NCBI GenBank assembly: GCA_043801445.1
Contig: JAZDMB010000039.1
Span: 1-33,823 of the forward strand
Source of the DNA: JAZDFP01 sp043801445
GTDB lineage: Bacteria > Planctomycetota > MHYJ01 > JACQXL01
Direction of reading: 5' to 3'
DNA length: 33,823 nt
Shown: piece by piece, positions 1-7,254 of the stretch
Layout: each line of letters starts with the position of its first letter
Position numbering within the stretch: position 1 is the first letter of the stretch
The notes under the pieces: generated by a model
Databases searched by the model: none
What the model was told of the DNA's origin: nothing
Seen by the model: the letters and a program-made list of their open reading frames with translations, nothing else
Translations under genes and position numbers: made by a program

Positions 1-2982
1 AGTAAATGACATATTAGTTCCATAGCTCGTTCCGTACGTACTGTCTCCGACCACCCTGAAGTTATAAGACATATTTGAAGATAATGCGCTTAGATTGTAA
101 TAAACACTGACACCAGTCGCGCCACTGCCTATTGACTGATAAGTTGTGGTTATCGTATAAGAAGAAGTCAGTCCCCACTGGAAATATGCCTTAGTATCAG
201 AGCCATTCGGATTGACCGTGCCGTTTAAGTAAGCAGAATAAGCGGTTACATTCGTAGCCGGATCAGTGTTAGCTGTCGGCGCTGAACCTGAACCGGTAGA
301 GAATGTCCGGTCTAATCCATGGGTTGTCCCATAGGAGTTAGTCGCCACAACCCTGAAGTAATAGGTGATATTTTGGGTAAGCCCCGATATATTCTCGGTA
401 ACAATGACATTCATTGTGCCGCTGTCAAGATACTTGGAAGTGGTATTATTTCCATAAGCCGTGGTCATGCCCCACTGGAAATAGACGTTAGCCATTATCC
501 CGTTAGGATTAACCGTGCCCTGCAAGGTAGCTGAATTCATAGTAATGTTGGTTGCGAAATTAGTAGTCGCGCTCGGCGCCGGAGGCGGTAGTGTCATAGC
601 AAAAATAACATTAGAGGTCCCTGAATTACCCGATGCGTTAGAGGCATAGACGCGGTAGTAGTATGTGGTATTCGCAGTAAGACCGGTATTTGTGTAAACT
701 GCAGTATTAACACCGACTGCGATTAGAAGCAGGAAATTAGAGCCATCTTCAGAGCGTTCTATATTGAATGCGGTTTCATCATTAGAGTTATCCGTCCAGG
801 AGATTGCGATAGATGATGCGTTTACAGTAGTAGTAATCAGGTTGCTCGGCGGGTTGGGGACGCCACTGCTCACATAGGCCGTAACCTGGTTACTTAAGAT
901 ACCGCTGCTGGATGCCCGGATAATGGTGGTGCCTGATGCTGAAGCCGTTAGTGAACCGCTGCTATTAATAGAGGCAACCGCATTATTTGATGAAGTCCAG
1001 GTAAAAACCGGGGTCGGGGTAATACTATTACCGGCATTATCATAAGCAATTGCAGAGAACTGGACCTGCTGATTGCTTATCAGACTGACCGAAGGCGACG
1101 GATTAATCAGGATGGATGCAATCGTAGAAACACCCTGCGAAATGAAGAAATTCTCTTCCTTGGTCTGGCCGGCGTACAGAGCAGATACGGTTCTGATATC
1201 AGACGGCTGGTAACCGCTTTTGCTTGCCTGTAATTGCAAGTCCACACCGCAAGGAACGCCTATCAGCCGATAAATGCCATTAGTGTTGCTATACGATTCT
1301 AATTTCACAGAAGAGTCGGACGTTATGGGCAATTTAATGTCTGTCAGCCGTACGTTGAGTCCTACTATCTGCAGAAGGAAGCCGGCCATTACCGGAATAG
1401 TCCGGTCAGACAGCACTATATCAAGGTCGACACGATATGCGCCCAATGAATTAAATCTTGATTCCATGAAAAGGTCATTTAAGATAACGGAGTTGTTAGA
1501 TTGAGAAGACCTATAGTTACTGCCGAACGGCGAGGTAATCCACCATTGATAAGAGGCGCCGGTACGCGGAGTAACAGAAATGACATCATCACTCAGGTCT
1601 AACGAATTTTTATTATCGTATACAAAAGCGGCTGTCTCAGCGTTGCTGGAGCAGGTAACTTTAGCGCCGGGAATAGATGTGCCGGCAACGGTATCTTTGA
1701 CCTGACCGCCGATAATAGCAACATCCTCAAGTAATGTTTGCAAGGTGATATCGATATCATCAGCCACGAAAGTGGTTTTATCAACAGCGGCAGCAGCCGA
1801 TGATAATTGATAGTCGGGCGCTACGGCATTGACGATGATTAAGGTATCTAATGTATTAGAAAGCACGATAATCCGCGAGAGGGTATAATTGCCGAGAGAA
1901 TCCGTAGTGGTAGATGAGCCGCCTCCGAATACCATCGCGCCGTGAATCGGAGTGCCGGAATTGTTGGTAACCGTCCCGTTAATGGTAGCCTGTTGCGAAA
2001 CACGATGAACAAAACAGAAAGGATGAACGGCTGTAATCTTCGCCCGCTCCGTCTCCTGAGCAGTATTATCATCGGGCCCTAAGAGACCCTGATAAGGGCC
2101 GGATGAGTAATATTTACATTTCTTGTCTTGATTAGCAGCGTCCTTGACAATAACCCAGTTACCTCCGATAAATTCCATTAATTTTATATCGCCGGTAGAG
2201 AGGTCTTCAGCCCGGACGTCGTCAGGCAGAATAATATACGGCTTGGCTTCCTTGCCGGAAACAAAGGTGGCAGATACCGGAGTAGTAAAGTCAGCGCCGG
2301 CTAATCCGATAAAACCATCGGGAATAGGCGCCGGTAAATTATTCATAGAAAAATAGGGGGTTAATTCCACCTGGGTATCGTTGGTTAATGCGCCGGCCGG
2401 AATAATAATATGGCAGCGCGGAATAGATTCACCGTTGTCATTGATATCCTGTGTGGTATTGATGTCATTGTCTGTATCCTTGAAGGCGGTTTTGGTATTC
2501 TGGTTTCTGCGGTTGAGAATACCTTTTGCCTGAGGATTTGCATTTCCTGTATTAACTGTCTGGGTCTGAACCGTATGCCCGTCTTTTTCTATGATAACAT
2601 CAACGTTTACATTAGCATCAATATCGCCAAGCTCATAAGAGCCGTCTGAATTGGTGGTGGTTTGTTTCTGTTTGGCAGGAGCCTTGGTGACGCTTCTGGT
2701 TCCGCCCCACTGTGCGGTAACCGTGGCGCCGCCCAGCGGCGCAATGCTATTTGCAGAACCCTGGGAGAAAACCAACCCGCTAATGGATTTCACGCCTAAT
2801 GAACCTGAGGAGGAACCGCTTCCGCCGCTGGATGCGCCGCTCAGAGCAGAACCGCCCAGCATAAGAAGCCCGGCAGCACAGCCGACAAGAACTAAAACAG
2901 ATAAAGACAATATCAGATAAAGATGCCATCTTTTCAGACATAAACCGAGGAGCCTTATCTTGTCCGTATTTTTGTGATTCAT
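1..2982 (-). CDS. Large Fn3/Ig-like surface lipoprotein, C-terminus cut by window edge
   Basis: The reading frame is open from the ATG at 2982 to the left edge: 994 codons are visible and no stop is seen. A strong AGGAGG ribosome site precedes the ATG. The N-terminus has basic residues, a hydrophobic stretch and the lipobox LVGC (Cys35), so the mature protein should be a lipoprotein facing the periplasm or cell surface. After a Ser/Gly-rich linker come a carboxypeptidase-regulatory-like fold (about 50-130), a second such fold starting near QATINGTV, an Ig-like Big_2 type domain (ending TIIRASSSG), a classic Fn3 domain (TYYYRVYASN), and at least two further Fn3-like repeats sharing GTVNPNG and YFQWG. 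The two last repeats are similar at DNA level. The role is probably adhesion or carbohydrate contact, but no catalytic motif is seen and the specific function is unknown. Confidence 0.85.
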   Translation of the reverse strand, partial: MNHKNTDKIRLLGLCLKRWHLYLILSLSVLVLVGCAAGLLMLGGSALSGASSGGSGSSSGSLGVKSISGLVFSQGSANSIAPLGGATVTAQWGGTRSVTKAPAKQKQTTTNSDGSYELGDIDANVNVDVIIEKDGHTVQTQTVNTGNANPQAKGILNRRNQNTKTAFKDTDNDINTTQDINDNGESIPRCHIIIPAGALTNDTQVELTPYFSMNNLPAPIPDGFIGLAGADFTTPVSATFVSGKEAKPYIILPDDVRAEDLSTGDIKLMEFIGGNWVIVKDAANQDKKCKYYSSGPYQGLLGPDDNTAQETERAKITAVHPFCFVHRVSQQATINGTVTNNSGTPIHGAMVFGGGSSTTTDSLGNYTLSRIIVLSNTLDTLIIVNAVAPDYQLSSAAAAVDKTTFVADDIDITLQTLLEDVAIIGGQVKDTVAGTSIPGAKVTCSSNAETAAFVYDNKNSLDLSDDVISVTPRTGASYQWWITSPFGSNYRSSQSNNSVILNDLFMESRFNSLGAYRVDLDIVLSDRTIPVMAGFLLQIVGLNVRLTDIKLPITSDSSVKLESYSNTNGIYRLIGVPCGVDLQLQASKSGYQPSDIRTVSALYAGQTKEENFFISQGVSTIASILINPSPSVSLISNQQVQFSAIAYDNAGNSITPTPVFTWTSSNNAVASINSSGSLTASASGTTIIRASSSGILSNQVTAYVSSGVPNPPSNLITTTVNASSIAISWTDNSNDETAFNIERSEDGSNFLLLIAVGVNTAVYTNTGLTANTTYYYRVYASNASGNSGTSNVIFAMTLPPPAPSATTNFATNITMNSATLQGTVNPNGIMANVYFQWGMTTAYGNNTTSKYLDSGTMNVIVTENISGLTQNITYYFRVVATNSYGTTHGLDRTFSTGSGSAPTANTDPATNVTAYSAYLNGTVNPNGSDTKAYFQWGLTSSYTITTTYQSIGSGATGVSVYYNLSALSSNMSYNFRVVGDSTYGTSYGTNMSFT

Positions 2983-3041
2983 ATTAAACCTCCTATTATT
3001 CACCACAAAGACACAAAAAATATAATCTGTGGCTCATTATA

Positions 3042-3809
3042 TTATTTACCGAGTTTTTCTTTAGTCATCTCGGCTAATTTCAATAAGAATTGTTCCTGAG
3101 CCAACGGCAAAACTGATTCCTTGACTTTATCTAAGTTATCAGGACAAAATTGCGGCGGCATTGCCAAAACAGCCATACTGGATGAACGTTCAAAATAACT
3201 CAATCCGCCTTCTACCTTGAATGGACATTCATAAGAATAAACAAGTGTAGCAAAATCAGGCGATGAAGCAATATCAAAAAATGACACATCTGCGACAATT
3301 TCCACTCCATAATTAGTATCCGCTCCCCAAAGGCTTGGAATACCTAATAGAAACCACATTGCGGTATTACCCAGAGCAGAATTGTTTGCCCCGGCGCAAT
3401 AGACCTTCGCCTTTTTGACGGTTATATTCATCAATAAAGAAGATTTTTTGTCTCTGGCTCCTTGTATCTGCGTCTTTTTGGAAGTGTTATCACCGGATAA
3501 TTTCTCTATTTTTTTAAAAACCTGATTGGCTTGAAATACTTCAATCAATTTGTCGGAAAGGTTATTAGAATTGATATCAATTAATCTTTCTTTTTTCTCA
3601 TCAATCTTTTGGCTGGAGAGTTCCTTTTCAATCGGAGCCAACGCAACGGTATGGTCCAAAAGATTCATAGAACCGATTCGTTTGATGCTTTCTTTATTTG
3701 CCTTCAAATTATCGGTTAATTTGGGAGAGGAACTGCAAGAAATAAGGAAGAAAAGCAGATAGAAAATAGTAAGCAGCCCGAATGGTCTGAGAACAAATGT
3801 TTTACTCAT
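3042..3809 (-). CDS. Uncharacterised lipoprotein
   Basis: I do not recognise the family. The frame is open up to an ATG at 3860, but I choose the ATG at 3809 because it places a normal signal peptide at the N-terminus: MSKTFVLRPFG, then a hydrophobic run, then the lipobox LISC followed by SSS. From 3809 the protein is about 255 residues. The mature part is mixed alpha/beta, with KK-rich segments and four later Cys, including YECPF and PPQFCPDN. A hydrophobic patch, NTAMWFLLGIPSLWG, lies in the middle and could be a membrane-contacting loop. It follows the Fn3 lipoprotein gene's start and is transcribed in the same direction, so it lies upstream of that gene, 59 bp away; cotranscription is possible. 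The ribosome site is weak. Confidence 0.7.
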   Translation of the reverse strand: MSKTFVLRPFGLLTIFYLLFFLISCSSSPKLTDNLKANKESIKRIGSMNLLDHTVALAPIEKELSSQKIDEKKERLIDINSNNLSDKLIEVFQANQVFKKIEKLSGDNTSKKTQIQGARDKKSSLLMNITVKKAKVYCAGANNSALGNTAMWFLLGIPSLWGADTNYGVEIVADVSFFDIASSPDFATLVYSYECPFKVEGGLSYFERSSSMAVLAMPPQFCPDNLDKVKESVLPLAQEQFLLKLAEMTKEKLGK

Positions 3810-4071
3810 ATTATTTAAGGTAAAAGGTTTATTTGGATTAATACTATAAATATAGCACAATAGAACAAAAAGTCAAGTGGTTTTTTATAAAAAGAGTAAG
3901 AATCCTGACAATAAGATTAGATACAATCCATCGACGAGCTCGGGATTTAGCTGATGATGCCACCCATACGGGCAAGCCTCACCCTTCGGGGCGGGAGCTT
4001 ATCAAGCCGTAACTTCTTTTCCAAAAGCATTCGGTAATTTCCTTGATTATTTCTTGACAATATTAATTGGG

Positions 4072-4140
4072 AAGTTAAAAGTTATAAGTTAAAGGTTATC
4101 CCGACAGGCTTCGTCGGGATTACTTGCTACTTTTGACTTT
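4072..4140. repeat. Dispersed AAGTTAAAAGT / ACTTTTGACTT inverted repeat, copy 1
   Basis: AAGTTAAAAGTTATAAGTT on the left faces ACTTGCTACTTTTGACTTT on the right, forming an imperfect inverted repeat. A GC-rich hairpin (4098-4120) sits between the arms. A related copy lies at 13105-13144, directly after the STAS gene stop. The right arm runs into the ribosome site of the kelch lipoprotein gene. Confidence 0.6.
4098..4120. repeat. Small palindrome ATCCCGAC...GTCGGGAT (type C)
   Basis: ATCCCGAC and GTCGGGAT form a perfect 8-bp stem around AGGCTTC. The same stem family recurs at 6152-6180, 19405-19424, 21447-21466 and around 31206-31224. It could form a hairpin in either transcript direction, but it lacks a following T-run, so it is not called a terminator. 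Confidence 0.75.
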
Positions 4141-4159
4141 AGTAAATGGAGGTATTTTT

Positions 4160-6139
4160 ATGATAAATTCAAGGACGACCAAATACAGTTCAATGTTCAT
4201 TGCTCATTGCTCAATATTCACTGTTCTCTTTCTCGCGGTAATCTTAATATGCGGATGTAATATTACTAAAGATAATAATACTTCCAGCGGCAGCAGCACT
4301 AGTTTAATTCCAACCGCACCTTCGGGTCTGATTGCTTCGGCTGTTTCTTCTACCGCAATAACTATTTCGTGGACTGATACTGCAAGTACCGAGCTCGGTT
4401 TCTATGTAGAGCGCAGGACTCCGCCTTCTATCCTCTGGACAGTGCTGCCGGTAACACCCACAATAAATGCAATTAGTTATACCGATACAGGTTTAACGGT
4501 TAACACGACTTATTACTATCGGGTAAAAGCATTTAATTTCGTAGGAGGAAGCGGTTATTCCAACGAGGCAGGCACATTGACTTCCTGGGATTCTCCGACT
4601 CTTACCGGCGCTCCGGCATCAAGAACAAACCATTCGGCTTTATGGACGAATTATGGAATGCTGGTTTGGGGCGGTTGGGATGGCCAAAACACCTTAAATA
4701 CCGGCGGCGTCTATAGCACAACTGCGAATACCTGGACTGCCATTAACACTACCGGCGCACCGGCAAGCCGAACAGGCCATAGCGTTATCTGGACCGGCTC
4801 TCCGGCTGAAGGCGGGACAGATAAAATGATTGTCTGGGGCGGTTATACCATGGCTTCGTCTCAGACCGACACAGTAGATAACTGCGAATCTGCCTGGACA
4901 GGCATTACAGGCGATATTACTGCAATCACCAGCACTGACAGCCAAAGCGGGTATTCGGCAAAAATCGATATCGCTTCGCCATTTACCACAGGCTCGATTG
5001 CATATCATGGTCTTACGTCTCCTCTTAACATTTCAGCGAGGACGAGTATTTCTTTATGGGTAAAGGCGACACAGAATATCAGCAGCGGTGTTTTGAGCCT
5101 ATTTTTAGATGATGCTGACCCGACTATTACACCCACGCTGGTTGAAGATATGAGCATCAATACCACTCTAAATGCCGGCGCCTGGACACTGGTTACTTTA
5201 TCTTTGGCTAATCCCGCATTATGCACCGGTATCAGGTATGTGGGTCTAAAAGCGGCTTCAGACCCGGGTATTGTAACCATTTATATAGATAAAATTGAAA
5301 CCTCCGGAGGCGGCACGACTTATTATAATAGCGGCGGTATATATAATCCAAATTCAAATTCATGGACAGCGATGTCCGTGACCAATGCGCCTGATGCCAG
5401 GGCATTCCATAGCGCCATCTGGACCGGCTCTGTAATGATTGTCTGGGGCGGAAAAAGCAGCTCCTCATATAAAAATGGCGGTGTTTATGACCCCAATACC
5501 AACGAGTGGAAGACCGGATTCCAATTAGATAATCTTAGAACCGGCGCGCATACTTATACGCCTGCGATTCGTTCCAAACACCTGGCATTATGGACCGGCT
5601 CGGGAACAGAATCATGGAGAAATAAGATGATTATCTGGGGCGGTGATGGCGGCGGGACGAGCGGCAGTATATATGATATTTCTTTAGATATCTGGACGAC
5701 GATGAGCACAACTAATGCGCCATCGCAACGTTGGGGATTTTCTAATATCTGGACCGGTGAAGGCAGTGAAGCGTGGCGTAAGGCGCTAATCATCTGGGGC
5801 GGATATAACGGGATTGAGCCTCTGAATGACGGCGCGATATATAATCCAGTGTCTAATTCATGGACCGCGTTAGCTACGACCAATGCACCGTCAGCAAGGA
5901 TGTATCATACCGGCGCCTGGTCCGGCGCCAAGATGATTATCTGGGGCGGCGATGGATTATCTCAATCAGGCGGCGCTTATGACCCTGTTTACAATATCTG
6001 GGGAACAATCACTACGATAGATGCGCCTCTGGCACGACTTTACCATACATCAGTCTGGAGCGGCACCGAGATGATTATCTGGGGCGGTAGTAACGGCGTG
6101 AATTACTTCAATAGCGGCGGCAGATATAAAGTAGAATAA
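4160..6139 (+). CDS. Fn3 plus seven-bladed kelch-type beta-propeller lipoprotein
   Basis: The start is taken at the ATG at 4160 because GGAGG lies 7 nt upstream (4148-4152). An upstream ATG at 4124 in the same frame lies in a repeat and has no ribosome site. The protein is 659 residues. It has a signal peptide with lipobox LICGC, a Ser/Thr-rich linker, an Fn3 domain (ITISWTD to TYYYRVKAFN), then seven kelch-like blades, each with a WGG strand end (MLVWGG, MIVWGG twice, MIIWGG, LIIWGG, MIIWGG twice). The second blade is interrupted by about 150 residues resembling a jelly-roll or carbohydrate-binding module (from DNCESAW to IYIDKIE). The propeller resumes immediately after it. The protein is likely anchored by lipid and exposed outside, acting as a binding scaffold. 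Ligand unknown. The N-terminal coding region contains an odd ATTGCTCATTGCTCAAT direct repeat. Confidence 0.85.
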   Translation: MINSRTTKYSSMFIAHCSIFTVLFLAVILICGCNITKDNNTSSGSSTSLIPTAPSGLIASAVSSTAITISWTDTASTELGFYVERRTPPSILWTVLPVTPTINAISYTDTGLTVNTTYYYRVKAFNFVGGSGYSNEAGTLTSWDSPTLTGAPASRTNHSALWTNYGMLVWGGWDGQNTLNTGGVYSTTANTWTAINTTGAPASRTGHSVIWTGSPAEGGTDKMIVWGGYTMASSQTDTVDNCESAWTGITGDITAITSTDSQSGYSAKIDIASPFTTGSIAYHGLTSPLNISARTSISLWVKATQNISSGVLSLFLDDADPTITPTLVEDMSINTTLNAGAWTLVTLSLANPALCTGIRYVGLKAASDPGIVTIYIDKIETSGGGTTYYNSGGIYNPNSNSWTAMSVTNAPDARAFHSAIWTGSVMIVWGGKSSSSYKNGGVYDPNTNEWKTGFQLDNLRTGAHTYTPAIRSKHLALWTGSGTESWRNKMIIWGGDGGGTSGSIYDISLDIWTTMSTTNAPSQRWGFSNIWTGEGSEAWRKALIIWGGYNGIEPLNDGAIYNPVSNSWTALATTNAPSARMYHTGAWSGAKMIIWGGDGLSQSGGAYDPVYNIWGTITTIDAPLARLYHTSVWSGTEMIIWGGSNGVNYFNSGGRYKVE

Positions 6140-6151
6140 AAAGGAATCTTA

Positions 6152-6180
6152 CCCCGTCCCGCCGAAGTTCTATCGGGATG
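6152..6180. repeat. Small palindrome, degenerate type C copy
   Basis: CCCGCCGAAGTTCTATCGGG with flanking ATG lies just after the kelch gene stop. It resembles the other ATCCCGAC/GTCGGGAT palindromes but its arms are imperfect. It might contribute to 3' end formation of the kelch transcript; there is no T-run. Confidence 0.5.
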
Positions 6181-6210
6181 ATTATTGCGCAGCAGTTCCA
6201 GCCATAACAG

Positions 6211-6317
6211 GCAGTAGCAAGTTTTTGCTGCTTCACAGCCCGTTAGAAGCCTCGCTACCAATATGCGCTATCATTTCATTAGTCTCTTTACCACGCTGAA
6301 TTGCTTCTAACGGGGCA
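6211..6317 (-). repeat. ~105-bp palindromic element (type A), copy 1, forms smc 3' end
   Basis: Read on the minus strand it starts TGCCCCGTTAGAA, and after about 55 bases reaches TTCTAACGGGCTGTGAAGC and ends AACTTGCTACTGC. The element is translated as the last ~27 residues of SMC (beginning APLEAIQRG, ending SNGL), and the stop TGA lies inside it (6233-6235). At the same place copies 2 and 3 have GGA or AGA instead of TGA and read on. Confidence 0.85.
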
Positions 6318-7210
6318 GGTTGATTATTATTTGCTACTTCTTCAGGCATTTCAGACAGGAATTTTTCTATCTCTTCCATCTTAATGGAAATCTTCTTTGA
6401 GATACCGAGTGTAGGCATAGTTACTCCATAAAGTCTGTCTCCGGAAAGCATTGTCTTTTTATTATGAGTAATAATAATAAACTGGGTCTCTTTTGAAAAA
6501 TCATTTATTAAACCGCAGAAACGGTCAACATTATTTTCATCTAAAGCCGAATCGGCTTCATCCAAAATACAAAAAGGGCTTGGTTGCAGTTTGAAGATAG
6601 CCATAGTCAATGCAAAGGCGGTAAGCGTTTTTTCTCCGCCTGAAAGGAGTTTTATAGAAGTAGGCTCCTTGCCGGCCGGCTTGGCAATAATGTCTATACC
6701 ACATTCAAGAATATCATTGTAGTGATGTTGAGATTGAGATTGAGACTCAGCCTCAGCATTAGCATTAGCATTATCATCAGTATTAACCTCAGCATCAGTC
6801 TTAACCTGATCCTCAGCCTTAGTCTCATCCTTAACCGGTCTTTCCAATATCAGCTCAGCGCGACCGCCACCGAATAATTTCCTGAATAACTGGTTAAAAT
6901 TAGTCCTGATCAGTTCAAAGGTGGTTTCAAACTGTTCACGGCATTCACGATTAGTCTTATAAATAAAATTCCGTAATGACTCCTTGGATTTGATTAAATC
7001 CTGTTCCTGAGTACCCAGGAAATCATTACGTTCTTCTAATGATTTCAATTGGTCTATGGCGGATAAGTTCACATCTGTCATCTCACCAAGTCTTTTCTTG
7101 AGTTCTTCAATAGAGTCATTAACTTGCTGCCAATCGGCCTGAACGGGTATTCGGTCGGGCAGGTCAGCCATATTTTGCCCGGCTTCGCTCTCGCCCGGCG
7201 CGGTTGGCAA
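6233..7210 (-). CDS. smc: Chromosome segregation ATPase SMC, C-terminal coil and ATPase head (downstream part of frameshifted gene)
   Basis: This frame carries the C-terminal half of SMC: the coiled coil near EELKKRLGEMTDVNLSAI, the FGGGRAEL strand, the ABC signature LLSGGEKTLTAFAL and the Walker B segment CILDEADSALD, then an H-loop region (FIIITHNKKTM). It is in the -1 frame relative to the N-terminal ORF at 7255-10308. The frame is open further upstream to the junction near 7258, so the TTG at 7210 is probably not a true start. Two oddities: a low-complexity acidic insert (about 6728-6835) in a head loop, and a C-terminus built from a type A palindromic element. Alone this fragment could not form a working SMC, so either a one-base error or real mutation splits the gene, or ribosomes shift frame. 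Confidence 0.85.
   Translation of the reverse strand: MPTAPGESEAGQNMADLPDRIPVQADWQQVNDSIEELKKRLGEMTDVNLSAIDQLKSLEERNDFLGTQEQDLIKSKESLRNFIYKTNRECREQFETTFELIRTNFNQLFRKLFGGGRAELILERPVKDETKAEDQVKTDAEVNTDDNANANAEAESQSQSQHHYNDILECGIDIIAKPAGKEPTSIKLLSGGEKTLTAFALTMAIFKLQPSPFCILDEADSALDENNVDRFCGLINDFSKETQFIIITHNKKTMLSGDRLYGVTMPTLGISKKISIKMEEIEKFLSEMPEEVANNNQPAPLEAIQRGKETNEMIAHIGSEASNGL
6728..6835. repeat. Degenerate hexanucleotide low-complexity tract in smc
   Basis: CAGCATTAG-like hexamers (CTCAGC, ATTAGC, ATCAGT) are repeated many times. On the minus strand they encode an acidic Asp/Glu/Asn/Gln/Ser-rich stretch (KAEDQVKTDAEVN, NANANAEAE, SQSQSQ). It lies between the FGGGRAEL strand and DILECGIDI, where SMC proteins normally have only a short loop. 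Confidence 0.8.
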
Positions 7211-7217
7211 ACCTGCC
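7137..7217. repeat. Two adjacent GC-rich palindromes inserted in smc
   Basis: CCTGAACGGG...TCGGTCGGGCAGG (7137-7163) and TTGCCCGGC...GCCCGGCG...GGCAA (about 7175-7211) are palindromes of the family seen in rseP. In the minus-strand frame they encode residues such as PTAPGESEAGQ and ADLPDRIPV, which break the expected SMC coiled coil. The frameshift junction lies only about 40 bp further upstream in the gene. Confidence 0.7.
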
Positions 7218-7254
7218 TCTACTACTACAGGTTGGTAAGAAAGATACAGTTCTT

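Larger units (their letters stand above)
3810..4159. other. Intergenic region between divergent lipoprotein genes, rich in short palindromes
   Basis: No credible gene is seen in about 350 bp. The stretch 3935-4030 is much more GC-rich than its surroundings and has hairpin potential (ACCC-TTCG-GGGC near 3985, GAGCTCG near 3940). It is followed by a dispersed AAGTTAAAAGTT-type repeat. An AT-rich part at 3861-3900 and a TTGACA at 4054 lack a convincing -10 partner, so no promoter is called. Confidence 0.5.

Noticed and set aside
1..2900. Short ORFs on both strands under the Fn3 lipoprotein gene
   Set aside because: They are shadows of a 994-codon open minus-strand frame with signal peptide and domain structure; none has a ribosome site or recognisable product.
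3945..4065. c-di-GMP-I (GEMM) riboswitch
   Set aside because: Only fragments of the core match; the GAAA loop and its receptor are absent. Kept only as a low-interest observation, not annotated as an RNA gene.
4124..4159. Upstream ATG at 4124 as start of the kelch lipoprotein
   Set aside because: It lies in a dispersed repeat, has no ribosome site and would put 12 extra residues before a normal signal peptide.
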